Source: Planctomycetaceae bacterium (lineage in GTDB: Bacteria > Planctomycetota > Planctomycetia > Pirellulales > UBA1268). Taken from it: a stretch of 10,059 nt of DNA. Below are positions 1-5,953 of the stretch, in pieces; position 1 is the stretch's first letter, and each line of letters starts with the position of its first letter. Below the pieces are notes generated by a model that was given only the letters and a program-made list of their open reading frames with translations, made no database searches and had not been told where the DNA came from. The stretch spans positions 1 to 10,059 of the forward strand of contig DNLZ01000323.1 of assembly GCA_003488325.1 (NCBI GenBank), in the 5' to 3' direction. The translations under genes were made by a program, and so were the position numbers.

Positions 1-251
1 GCATGCACCGCATCCGCGAGCGCCGCGAACGGGTCGGCGGATGACGCCGCGGCGAGTTCCGCGAAGGGGTCCTCCGCCGGCGATTCGTGGGCTTCCGCAG
101 CCGCGGCCGACGTCTCTTCGCGACTCCCCGCATCCAGTGTCGCGAAGTCGAACGCACCCACGCCGTCGTCACCCGCCGCATCGGCGACGAGGTCGGCCCA
201 CGGATCCTCTGCGGAGTTCCGCTCGTCATCGGGCGGCGTGTCGGATGCCAT
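1..251 (-). CDS. Acidic low-complexity protein with DP[FW]A repeats, N-terminal part only
   Basis: The minus strand is open from an ATG at 249-251 to the window edge, giving 83 residues of a longer protein. I do not recognise the family. The visible part is very rich in Ala, Asp and Glu, has almost no basic residues, and shows no signal peptide or membrane segment, so a disordered cytoplasmic N-terminus is likely. A short motif recurs: DPWADL (residues 16-21), DPFAEL (61-66) and DPFAAL (73-78). The last two lie in adjacent 12-residue units (DPFAELAAASSA, then DPFAALADAVHA), so the repeat may continue past the edge. The purine run GAGGGGAGA lies about 10 nt before the ATG and supports this start. 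The gene lies 98 bp downstream of the M32 carboxypeptidase on the same strand and may be co-transcribed with it. The coding call rests on the open frame, the ribosome binding site and the biased but patterned composition. Confidence 0.65.
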   Translation of the reverse strand, partial: MASDTPPDDERNSAEDPWADLVADAAGDDGVGAFDFATLDAGSREETSAAAAEAHESPAEDPFAELAAASSADPFAALADAVH

Positions 252-349
252 GCGACGAAGTCTCCCCTCGGTTGGTCTGGTTGGGTCGAGGCAAGTGTAC
301 CACCGCCGGAAACACGTCCGCCACGGCCGGAACGCGCGTGGAGTCGCGC

Positions 350-1876
350 TCAGAACCCGTGGGCCGGGCCGTATCGCTCCTCGAGGCTCTCGAGCAGCCA
401 GCGTTCCGACACCGTCTGGCCCGTCGCCCGGGTCACGAGCGGGACCGACTCGAGGGTGCGGCCGACGGCGTGCACCTCGGTCCGCAGCCAGCCGAGCAGC
501 GTGTCGAACCGACCGGCGGCCATTTCGCCCGGGATGCCCGGATGGCGATCGAGGGCCGCCCGCATGAGCTGGGCGGAAAAAATGTTCCCGAGCGTGTAGG
601 TCGGAAAATAGCCGATCAGGCCCGCGCTCCAGTGGATGTCCTGGAGCACGCCCTGGGCGTCGTTGGGCGGTCGGATGCCGAAGTCCGCCTCGAAGCGGTC
701 GTTCCATGCGGCCGGGAGGTCGCCCACGTCGAGCTCCCCCTGCACGACCGCCCGCTCGAGATCGAAGCGGAGCATGATGTGAAGGTTGTACGTGACCTCG
801 TCGGCCTCGACGCGGATGCACGAGGGTCGCACGCGGAGCAGCGCCTCGTGCATCGCGTCGGCGTTGGCGTCGGCGAGCGTCGCGGGAAAAGCGGCACGCG
901 CACGCGGGAAGCACCAGGTCCAGAAGTCGCGGGCGCGGCCGACGAGATTCTCCCAGAGCCGCGACTGTGATTCGTGCACGCCGAGCGACGCCGCCTCGCC
1001 GGGCGGCAGCCCATACCAGTCGCGACGCAGTCCCTGCTCGTACAAGCCGTGCCCCGCCTCGTGCATGACCCCGAACAGGGCCGTGGGCAGGAAGCGTTCG
1101 TCCCACCGGGTGGTGATCCGGCAGTCGTCGGGACCGGCTGTCGAACAGAACGGATGGTCCGTCGTGTCGAGCCGTCCGCGCTCGAAGTCGAAACCGATGC
1201 GCGCGGCGACCTCCTGCACGAAGCGCCGCTGGACCTCGACGGGATAGTCCCGACGAAGCAGCGCGTCGTCGGGACGCTTCCGCGCCTCGACGCAGCGTCG
1301 CACGAGCGGCACGATGCCCTCGCGCAGCCTGCCGAAGACCTCGGCGACCGACGCCCAGCGGGCGCCCGGCTCGTAATCGTCCATCAGCGAGTCGTAGGGA
1401 TCCAGGTCGGGAAGCTGGCACGCCGCCTGCTCGCGCTTGAGGCTGAAGATGCGTCGCAGCCACGGCTCCAGCATCGACCACGAGGCATCGGCCCGCGCCC
1501 TGGCCCACGCCTGCTGTCCCTCGACACAGGCGCGGGCCAGCTCCTCCACCAGCCTGGCTGGGAGCCGCGCCTGCTTGGCGAAATCGTGCCGGAGCAGGCG
1601 AATCGTCGCCTGCGTCTCGGGCGATCCAGCCTGGGCCAACGGGCCTGCGGCGAGTGCGGCGAGCCGCTCCCCCTGCACCGGATCGGTGCGCTCGCGGTGG
1701 ACGAGCGCGGCCAGCGCCGCCGCCTGGTCCGCGCGATAGCCTCCCGCGGCGGCGGGCATCATCGTGCGTTCATCCCAGCCGAGCAGCGCCTCGACCGACG
1801 CGAGCAACGCGGTCCGGCGGGCGTGGTCGCACGCGGCGGCGAAGGATTTCTCGGCGGTGGCGACGGCGTCGGCCAT
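350..1876 (-). CDS. M32 family metallocarboxypeptidase (Taq/Pfu carboxypeptidase type)
   Basis: This is a 508-residue zinc carboxypeptidase that removes C-terminal residues from peptides, probably in the cytoplasm because no signal peptide is seen. All hallmark motifs of peptidase family M32 are present and in order: HPF (241-243), DCRIT (251-255), the zinc-binding HEAGH (272-276), HESQ (301-304), IRVEAD (354-359) and GVLQDIHW (409-416). H272 and H276 with E302 should bind zinc, with E273 as catalytic base. The 30-residue gap from H272 to E302 matches the Pyrococcus furiosus enzyme (H269 to E299). The length is normal for the family (about 500). The frame stays open 24 codons further upstream, but I start at the ATG at 1874-1876 because GGGAGA lies 5 nt before it and the upstream part is Arg/Cys-rich and unlike the family. 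It is divergent from the bshB1-like gene. M32 enzymes are scattered among bacteria and archaea, and their physiological role is poorly defined. Confidence 0.96.
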   Translation of the reverse strand: MADAVATAEKSFAAACDHARRTALLASVEALLGWDERTMMPAAAGGYRADQAAALAALVHRERTDPVQGERLAALAAGPLAQAGSPETQATIRLLRHDFAKQARLPARLVEELARACVEGQQAWARARADASWSMLEPWLRRIFSLKREQAACQLPDLDPYDSLMDDYEPGARWASVAEVFGRLREGIVPLVRRCVEARKRPDDALLRRDYPVEVQRRFVQEVAARIGFDFERGRLDTTDHPFCSTAGPDDCRITTRWDERFLPTALFGVMHEAGHGLYEQGLRRDWYGLPPGEAASLGVHESQSRLWENLVGRARDFWTWCFPRARAAFPATLADANADAMHEALLRVRPSCIRVEADEVTYNLHIMLRFDLERAVVQGELDVGDLPAAWNDRFEADFGIRPPNDAQGVLQDIHWSAGLIGYFPTYTLGNIFSAQLMRAALDRHPGIPGEMAAGRFDTLLGWLRTEVHAVGRTLESVPLVTRATGQTVSERWLLESLEERYGPAHGF

Positions 1877-1881
1877 GGACG

Positions 1882-1887
1882 TCTCCC
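1882..1887 (-). promoter_or_regulatory. Ribosome binding site that fixes the M32 carboxypeptidase start
   Basis: The minus strand reads GGGAGA, then a 5-nt spacer, then ATG at 1876. It supports the internal ATG over the start 24 codons upstream. Confidence 0.6.
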
Positions 1888-1910
1888 GGCAGGGTGTGCG
1901 GACGGCGGCG

Positions 1911-1940
1911 AGTATGCTGACTGGGGAACGGCGGCGGCAA
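1911..1940 (-). promoter_or_regulatory. Possible sigma70-type promoter for the M32 carboxypeptidase
   Basis: On the minus strand TTGCCG (1935-1940, 4 of 6 to TTGACA) is followed after 18 bp by CATACT (1911-1916, 4 of 6 to TATAAT), about 35 bp before the start codon. The plus strand over the same spot reads TATGCT (1913-1918), which could be a -10 element for the divergent deacetylase gene, though no good -35 is seen for it. Both matches are weak, but AT-containing hexamers are rare in this DNA. Confidence 0.3.
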
Positions 1941-1971
1941 TGGACCACCGGGCCTGCGCAGGGAATCTCAC

Positions 1972-2655
1972 ATGGTCGATGTGCTCGTCGTCGCCCCGCA
2001 TCCGGACGACGCCGAGCTCGGCATGGGCGGCACGATCCGGCTGATGCTCGACCGCGGCCTCGCCGTCGGCGTGCTCGACCTCACGGACGGCGAGCCGACG
2101 CCGTTGGGCTCGCCCGAGATCAGAGCCCGGGAAACCGACGCTGCGACGCGGGCCCTGGGACTGCCGTGGCGGGAGAACCTCGGCCTGCCCAATCGGCGAC
2201 TGCGGGCCACGCTCGACGCACGAGCGCGGCTCGCGGCCGTGTTCCGCCGCACGCGGCCACGCTGGCTGTTCGCGCCCCACTGGATCGACGCGCATCCGGA
2301 CCACGTCGCCGCCACGCGACTGACGGAGGCGGCCCGCTTCTGGTCGAAACTGACCAAGTGCGACCTGCCCGGCGAGCCGTGGCATCCGGAGCGGATCTAC
2401 CACTATGCCTGCGTGCATCTGCGGCGGGTGAGTCGGCCCGCGTTCGTCGTGGACGTCTCGGCAACCTGGGAGGCCAAGCGACGCAGCCTCGCCTGCTATG
2501 CGAGCCAGTTCCCCCCGTCGGCGCCGTCACCCACCGTGCTCGAGCGCGTCGCGGCGGCCGATGCCTGGTGGGGCGCGACGATCGGCACCTCCCACGGTGA
2601 ACCGTTCTGGTCGCGGGAACCGATCGCCCTGCGTGGCTTCGCCGACCTGTTCTGA
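1972..2655 (+). CDS. bshB1: LmbE/PIG-L family N-acetylglucosaminyl deacetylase, BshB1-like
   Basis: This is a 227-residue zinc-dependent deacetylase. BshB1 removes the acetyl group from GlcNAc-malate, the second step of bacillithiol synthesis, in the cytoplasm. The N-terminal motif APHPDDAELGMGG (8-20) gives zinc ligands H10 and D13 with D12 as catalytic base. The second motif HPDH (108-111) gives H111 as third ligand and H108 as active-site histidine. This matches H12, D14, D15, H110 and H113 of the Bacillus cereus enzyme BcZBP. Features I associate with BshB1 rather than other PIG-L proteins are ELGMGGTI near the N-terminus, CYASQF (175-180) and the IGTSHGEPF segment (204-212). Length is typical (about 230). 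AGGGAA lies 6 nt before the ATG. It heads the plus-strand group and is divergent from the carboxypeptidase. The fold assignment is firm. The substrate is inferred, since related enzymes act on mycothiol precursors, lipids and other GlcNAc conjugates, and no bshA or bshC lies in the window. Confidence 0.85.
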   Translation: MVDVLVVAPHPDDAELGMGGTIRLMLDRGLAVGVLDLTDGEPTPLGSPEIRARETDAATRALGLPWRENLGLPNRRLRATLDARARLAAVFRRTRPRWLFAPHWIDAHPDHVAATRLTEAARFWSKLTKCDLPGEPWHPERIYHYACVHLRRVSRPAFVVDVSATWEAKRRSLACYASQFPPSAPSPTVLERVAAADAWWGATIGTSHGEPFWSREPIALRGFADLF

Positions 2656-2660
2656 GTGCG

Positions 2661-2675
2661 CGGCCCCCCGGGCCG
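2661..2675 (+). terminator. Short GC hairpin just after the deacetylase stop codon
   Basis: A perfect 6-bp stem (CGGCCC with GGGCCG) closes a CCC loop 5 nt after the stop codon of the deacetylase gene. No T-tract follows, so it is not a classical intrinsic terminator. It could slow polymerase or protect the 3' end. Its right arm can alternatively pair with 2702-2707. Confidence 0.25.
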
Positions 2676-2711
2676 ATGACCCCTGCGAACGTCGGGCGGT
2701 TGGCCCGATCA

Positions 2712-2732
2712 CGGCGACCCGGGGGGTCGTCG
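2712..2732 (+). other. 9-bp hairpin in the spacer before the 77-residue gene
   Basis: The arms 2712-2720 and 2724-2732 pair over 9 bp with one G-T wobble around a GGG loop (core CGACCC/GGGTCG). No T-tract follows. It lies between two copies of the 9-mer CGATCACGG (2706-2714 and 2731-2739), whose ends overlap the stem. It could be part of a structured leader or a weak terminator; chance pairing in GC-rich DNA is the alternative. Confidence 0.3.
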
Positions 2733-2805
2733 ATCACGGGCTGGCGAGGAACGCCCGCCGATGCCGATACGACTCGGGTGGCGCTCGACGGCGGCAGGGG
2801 TACCC

Positions 2806-2810
2806 GGGGA
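2806..2810 (+). promoter_or_regulatory. Ribosome binding site of the 77-residue gene
   Basis: GGGGA lies 5 nt before the ATG at 2816. It sets this start against the in-frame upstream extension, which would overlap the deacetylase gene and has an Arg/Pro-rich, non-protein-like composition. Confidence 0.55.
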
Positions 2811-2815
2811 TCACG

Positions 2816-3049
2816 ATGGCCTCTCGCGACATCAACGTCATCGCGCTGGTCAAGGGGGGCGAGCGGTACGTCTTCCTGTACGACGACGAGAGCCACGAGG
2901 ACGCGCTGCGGGCGATCGCCCGGCATGCCGCCAACCCCGAGCTGAACTTCTCGTGGTATGACGCCGCCGTCCTCGGGGACAAGGTGCGTCAAAACAAGCC
3001 CAAGCCGCGGCGCCTCCGCTTCGGCCCGCGGGCCGACCGCCTCGCCTGA
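2816..3049 (+). CDS. Small conserved-looking protein of unknown function (77 aa)
   Basis: This is a 77-residue protein with balanced, globular composition, unlike the Arg/Pro/Ala-rich noise in other frames. The first 58 residues look like a compact alpha/beta domain. A beta-like stretch (INVIALVKGG, then RYVFLYDD) leads into a helix (SHEDALRAIARHAAN) and a segment with NFSWYDAAVL. The last 20 residues are basic (KPKPRRLRFGPR) and could bind nucleic acid or a partner. There is no Cys, signal peptide or membrane segment, so it is probably cytoplasmic. From memory, near-identical short proteins are common in Planctomycetes genomes without a known function; I could not check this. It starts 160 bp after the deacetylase gene and ends 17 bp before xerC, so it is probably co-transcribed with xerC. 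No function is assigned. Confidence 0.85.
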   Translation: MASRDINVIALVKGGERYVFLYDDESHEDALRAIARHAANPELNFSWYDAAVLGDKVRQNKPKPRRLRFGPRADRLA

Positions 3050-3066
3050 CCGCACGCGAGGGCTCG

Positions 3067-4053
3067 ATGAGCACGGCGTCTGGACGGCCGCTGGCATCGA
3101 GGGCTGCCACCGGAGCGTCACCCGCGTTCAACGCCGCGGTGGCCCGGTTCCTCCGATCCCTCGCCGCCGAGCGGGGCTGCTCGCCGTTCACCGTCAAGAG
3201 CTACCGCGAGGACCTGCTCCAACTCGAGGAGTTCCTCTCGTCCGCGGGCTGTCATGGTCCTTCCGACGCCACGAGCGTGATCCTCCGGCGGTTCGCCTCC
3301 GGCCTCCATGCGGCGGGCTACGCCGCCTCGACGGTCGCCCGCAAGCTCGCGAGCATGCGCAGCTTCTTCGCCTACTGCCAGCGGGAGGGATGGATCACGG
3401 TCAACCCGGGCAAGCCGCTCCGCAGCCCGAAGCGGGGACGGACGCTGCCCCGCTTCCTGACCGGGGACGAAATCGCGCGGCTGCTCGCGGCGCCGCGGCC
3501 CGGTGCGCCCGGGGGGCTCCGCGACCACGCGATCCTCGAGCTCATGTACTCCGCCGGAGTGCGCGTGCGGGAACTGGTCGATCTCGACGAGTCCGACCTC
3601 GACCTCGCCAGCGGCACCGTGCGGGTGCGGGGGAAGGGGCGCCGCGAGCGGCTCGGCATCGTCGGGTCACATGCGCGGAAGGCCCTGCAGGCCTGGCTCG
3701 CCGCACGCGCCCGCGCTCGACCCACGACCCGGCCCGCGGTCCGGTCCACTGCCGGTGCCACACGGGAATCACGCCGGCCGCTGTTCACCAACAAGCTCGG
3801 CGGACGGCTGTCCGTGCGGGGCGTCGCGCGGCTGCTCGAGAAGCACCTCGCGGCCGCCGGGCTCGCCCGACGTGCCAGCCCCCACACGCTCCGCCACAGT
3901 TTCGCGACGCACCTCCTCGACGCGGGCGCCGACATCCGCAGCGTCCAGGAGCTGCTCGGCCACAAGAGCCTCGTGACGACGCAGGTCTACACGCACGTGA
4001 CGACGTCGCGGCTCCTCGAGGCGTTCGAGAGGGCGCATCCACGGGCGCGATGA
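3067..4053 (+). CDS. xerC: Tyrosine recombinase XerC
   Basis: This 328-residue site-specific recombinase should act with a partner (XerD, or a second copy of itself) at the chromosomal dif site to resolve chromosome dimers. The N-terminal SAM-like core-binding domain spans about residues 20-110 and contains FTVKSYREDL. The catalytic domain follows from about 128. All catalytic residues are present: R166 (AGVRVREL), K190 (GKGRRER), H273 and R276 (HTLRH), H299 (LGHKS) and the nucleophile Y308 (VYTH). The spacings R-K (24), H-R (3) and H-Y (9) equal those of E. coli XerC (R148, K172, H240, R243, H266, Y275). An extra stretch of about 15 Arg/Ala/Thr-rich residues lies between K190 and H273 (around 213-236), and the N-terminus is about 15 residues longer than in E. 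coli. GAGGG lies 4 nt before the ATG. No integrase arm-binding domain, att repeats or phage genes are nearby, so this is the housekeeping recombinase rather than an element integrase. Confidence 0.93.
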   Translation: MSTASGRPLASRAATGASPAFNAAVARFLRSLAAERGCSPFTVKSYREDLLQLEEFLSSAGCHGPSDATSVILRRFASGLHAAGYAASTVARKLASMRSFFAYCQREGWITVNPGKPLRSPKRGRTLPRFLTGDEIARLLAAPRPGAPGGLRDHAILELMYSAGVRVRELVDLDESDLDLASGTVRVRGKGRRERLGIVGSHARKALQAWLAARARARPTTRPAVRSTAGATRESRRPLFTNKLGGRLSVRGVARLLEKHLAAAGLARRASPHTLRHSFATHLLDAGADIRSVQELLGHKSLVTTQVYTHVTTSRLLEAFERAHPRAR

Positions 4054-4068
4054 ATCGGCGACCCGCGC

Positions 4069-4431
4069 TCACAGCCCGACGCCGAGCCGCGCGGCCTTGA
4101 TGCGGATGACGTGCTCGAAGGCGGGAAACGGATACTTGCGCCCCCGCTGGATCGACCACGAATAGGTTCCGTCGACCACCTGGCGTGGCAGGCGTCCCTC
4201 GACCACGAGGCGGGCCACCGCGTCGCAGAACGCCACGTCGGCGGGCGCCTGCACCCGCAGCCCGACCTTGAGACGCTCGGCGAGGTCGGTCACGCCCGAG
4301 GATGGCGTCGGCTCGGCGGCCGGCAGCCGCGGGAGGGATGCGAGGGGCCAGAGCGTGCACGCCCACAGCACGCATCGCAGGCCGTGGGCACCGAGGCGCA
4401 GGACGCGGCGAGTCGGACCGATCGAGGGCAT
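4069..4431 (-). CDS. Small exported protein of unknown function (120 aa)
   Basis: This is a 120-residue protein. A basic N-terminus (with TRRVLR) precedes a hydrophobic stretch at about 18-33 (LRCVLWACTLWPLASL), and then a possible signal peptidase site near A38/A39 before EPTPSS. The paired Arg only weakly resembles a Tat signal. The mature part, about 80 residues, is mostly helical: a segment around LAERLKVGLRV, a helix with FCDAVARLVVEGRLP, and a C-terminal block YPFPAFEHVIRIKAARLGV. That last pattern recalls short planctomycetal hypothetical proteins from memory; this was not checked. No strong ribosome binding site precedes the ATG at 4429-4431. The frame continues upstream to a GTG at 4524, but the ATG places the signal peptide at the terminus. 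It lies 128 bp downstream of the redoxin gene and converges on xerC with 15 bp between the stops. Role unknown. Confidence 0.72.
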   Translation of the reverse strand: MPSIGPTRRVLRLGAHGLRCVLWACTLWPLASLPRLPAAEPTPSSGVTDLAERLKVGLRVQAPADVAFCDAVARLVVEGRLPRQVVDGTYSWSIQRGRKYPFPAFEHVIRIKAARLGVGL

Positions 4432-4559
4432 GGCGGCGGCATACCGGGGGTGGCCGGGAGGCTCGCAGGGGAGCGCAACCGGGTCAATGCCGGGTTTCCC
4501 GCGGGCTCCCGCCCCATCGCGCACGGACCCGCTCGGCCTTCACGAGACGCCAGCGGCGG

Positions 4560-5141
4560 TCACGCGGCGAAGTAGTCCGGCTCGTTGCCGGAACGCCACT
4601 TGATGTTGCAGCCGAGGCTGGGGACCTGCTCCGCGAGCGGCGGTCGGCCCGCGAGCAACGCGTCGAGCGCGGCACGGAGGTCGTGGCCCGTCACCGGCAC
4701 GCCGGCGCCCGGTCGGCTGCCGTCGAGCTGCCCGCGATAGACGAGCGCGCGACCGGAGTCGAAGAGGTAGAAGTCCGGCGTGCACGCGGCGCGGTACGCC
4801 TTCGCGACGTCCTGTGTCTCGTCGTAGAGATAGGGGAACGGATACCCGCGCGCCTCGGCCTCGTGCACCATCTGCTCCGGGGAATCCGCGGGATGCGTCG
4901 AGACGTCGTTGGAGGAGATCGCGACGAAGCCGACGCCCCGCGGCAGGTACTCGCGGCCGAGCGAGGCGAGGTGATCCGCGACGTGCTTGACGAACGGGCA
5001 GTGGTTGCAGATGAACATCACCACCGTGCCCCGCGCGCCGGCGGCGTCGGCGAAGGAGACCGTGCGGCCGTCCACATTGGGCAGCGCGAAGTCGGGGGCG
5101 GGTGTGCCGAGCGGCAGCATCGTGCTCGGGGTGCGGACCAT
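4560..5141 (-). CDS. Thioredoxin/peroxiredoxin-like protein (PRX-like family) with CNHC motif
   Basis: This 193-residue protein has the thioredoxin fold of the AhpC/TSA-redoxin superfamily. It opens with the redoxin-type APDFALPNVDG (15-25), then the active-site motif ICNHCPFVKH (44-53) with C45 and C48. SSNDVSTHPADSPEQM (76-91) follows, then CTPDFYLFD (120-128) with a third Cys and the cis-Pro region. It ends with GCNIKWRSGNEPDYF (177-191) and a fourth Cys, C178. This set marks the PRX-like thioredoxin family proteins common in environmental bacteria. They are expected to be thiol-disulfide oxidoreductases or peroxidases, but no substrate is established to my knowledge. There is no signal peptide, so it should be cytoplasmic. 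GGAGA lies 7 nt before the ATG; an internal ATG at codon 8 is the alternative. It lies 34 bp after tatD on the same strand, so read-through is likely. Confidence 0.9.
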   Translation of the reverse strand: MVRTPSTMLPLGTPAPDFALPNVDGRTVSFADAAGARGTVVMFICNHCPFVKHVADHLASLGREYLPRGVGFVAISSNDVSTHPADSPEQMVHEAEARGYPFPYLYDETQDVAKAYRAACTPDFYLFDSGRALVYRGQLDGSRPGAGVPVTGHDLRAALDALLAGRPPLAEQVPSLGCNIKWRSGNEPDYFAA

Positions 5142-5175
5142 CGTGTCGTCTCCGTGCGGGGAAGGGTCTTCGTCG

Positions 5176-5946
5176 TCAGAGGGCGAACAGGCGGCGCGCG
5201 TTGGCCGTCGTGGCGGCGGCGAACGTGGCGAGGGACTCGCCCCGGGCCAGGGCGAGACACGCGGCGGTGTGGATGACGTGGGCGGGCTCGTTTCGCCGGC
5301 CCCGCAGCGGTTCCGGGGAGAGGAACGGGCTGTCGGTCTCGACGAGCAGCCGGTCGAGCGGCACGGTGCACGCCGTCTCGCGCAGGGACGCGGACGACCG
5401 AAAGGTCACCATCCCCGCGAAGCCGAGATGGCAGCCGAGGTCGATCGCCTCGGCCGCCTCCGCGGCCGTGCCCGTGAACGAGTGGAGCACGGCCGCGAAC
5501 GGGCCACGAGCCCGCGCCTCGCGCAGCAGGTCGAGGACGTCACGGGTGCTCTCCCGTGTGTGGATCACGAGCGGCAGGCCGTGCCGCTGGGCGAGGCGGA
5601 CGTGCCTGTCGAAAAAGTCGCGCTGGACCTCCGCGGGAGCGGTCGTGCGATACCAGTCGAGTCCGGTCTCTCCGACCGCCGCCGCGCGGCCCCGCTCCAC
5701 GAGCGCGACGACGCGATCCCACTCGTCCGCCTCCACGTCCGCGGTGTCGTTCGGGTGGATACCGGCGGCGGCGACGACGCCCGGTTCACGCGCGGCGAGC
5801 GAGGCCGCCGCCTCGCTGTCGGCCGCCCGCGTGCCGACGACCACGATGCCGACGACCCCGGCGGTGCGGGCACGGGTGAGGACGTCCGGCAGGTCGGCCC
5901 CGTAGCGCATGGGGTCGAGGTGGCAGTGGCTGTCGACCAGGTCCAT
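5176..5946 (-). CDS. tatD: TatD family metal-dependent hydrolase/DNase
   Basis: This is a 256-residue TIM-barrel hydrolase of the amidohydrolase-like TatD family. TatD proteins are Mg/Mn-dependent 3'-5' exonucleases linked to DNA repair and oxidative stress; several paralogues have uncertain substrates. Motifs seen are DSHCHLD (6-11, metal ligands H7 and H9), GETGLDWYR (92-100, E93), IHTRE (128-132, H129), LHSFTGT (154-160, H155) and VETDSPFL (202-209, D205). This is the complete metal site. Length is normal (about 260). The ATG at 5944-5946 puts the HxH motif in its usual place; the frame stays open far upstream only as Arg/Pro/Ser-rich noise. The Shine-Dalgarno match is weak. The start lies 7 bp after the stop of the 147-residue gene, which suggests translational coupling. 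The C-terminal motif KxxR is not obvious, but TANARRLFAL is typical. Confidence 0.94.
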   Translation of the reverse strand: MDLVDSHCHLDPMRYGADLPDVLTRARTAGVVGIVVVGTRAADSEAAASLAAREPGVVAAAGIHPNDTADVEADEWDRVVALVERGRAAAVGETGLDWYRTTAPAEVQRDFFDRHVRLAQRHGLPLVIHTRESTRDVLDLLREARARGPFAAVLHSFTGTAAEAAEAIDLGCHLGFAGMVTFRSSASLRETACTVPLDRLLVETDSPFLSPEPLRGRRNEPAHVIHTAACLALARGESLATFAAATTANARRLFAL

Positions 5947-5953
5947 GACGTGG

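Larger units (their letters stand above)
2706..2815 (+). repeat. Three GATCACG copies in the spacer upstream of the 77-residue gene
   Basis: GATCACG occurs at 2707-2713, 2732-2738 and 2809-2815. The first two are extended to the 9-mer CGATCACGG, and the third sits between the ribosome binding site and the ATG of the 77-residue gene. The same 7-mer also occurs a few times inside coding sequence in this window (for example in xerC, nuoN and nuoM), so only the clustering is notable. An operator function is speculation. Confidence 0.25.

Noticed and set aside
1..251. DPF/DPW motifs as eukaryote-like AP2 adaptor-binding sites, given reports of membrane-coat-like proteins in Planctomycetes
   Set aside because: Three-residue motifs in an Asp/Pro/Ala-rich region arise easily by chance, and no adaptor homologue is in the window.
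974..2044. 356-codon open frame on the plus strand opposite the M32 carboxypeptidase
   Set aside because: The composition is Arg/Gly/Pro-rich without motifs, and the opposite strand carries a complete, motif-rich enzyme.
3067..4053. XerC-type recombinase as integrase of a mobile element
   Set aside because: Length, catalytic spacing and N-terminal domain fit housekeeping XerC. No att repeats, tRNA, phage or conjugation genes are nearby.
4432..4559. TTGACC (minus strand, 4482-4487) as -35 element for the small exported protein
   Set aside because: At 17 bp spacing the sequence is GAGCCT, which does not resemble a -10 element. Small GC stems in the same gap have no T-tract.
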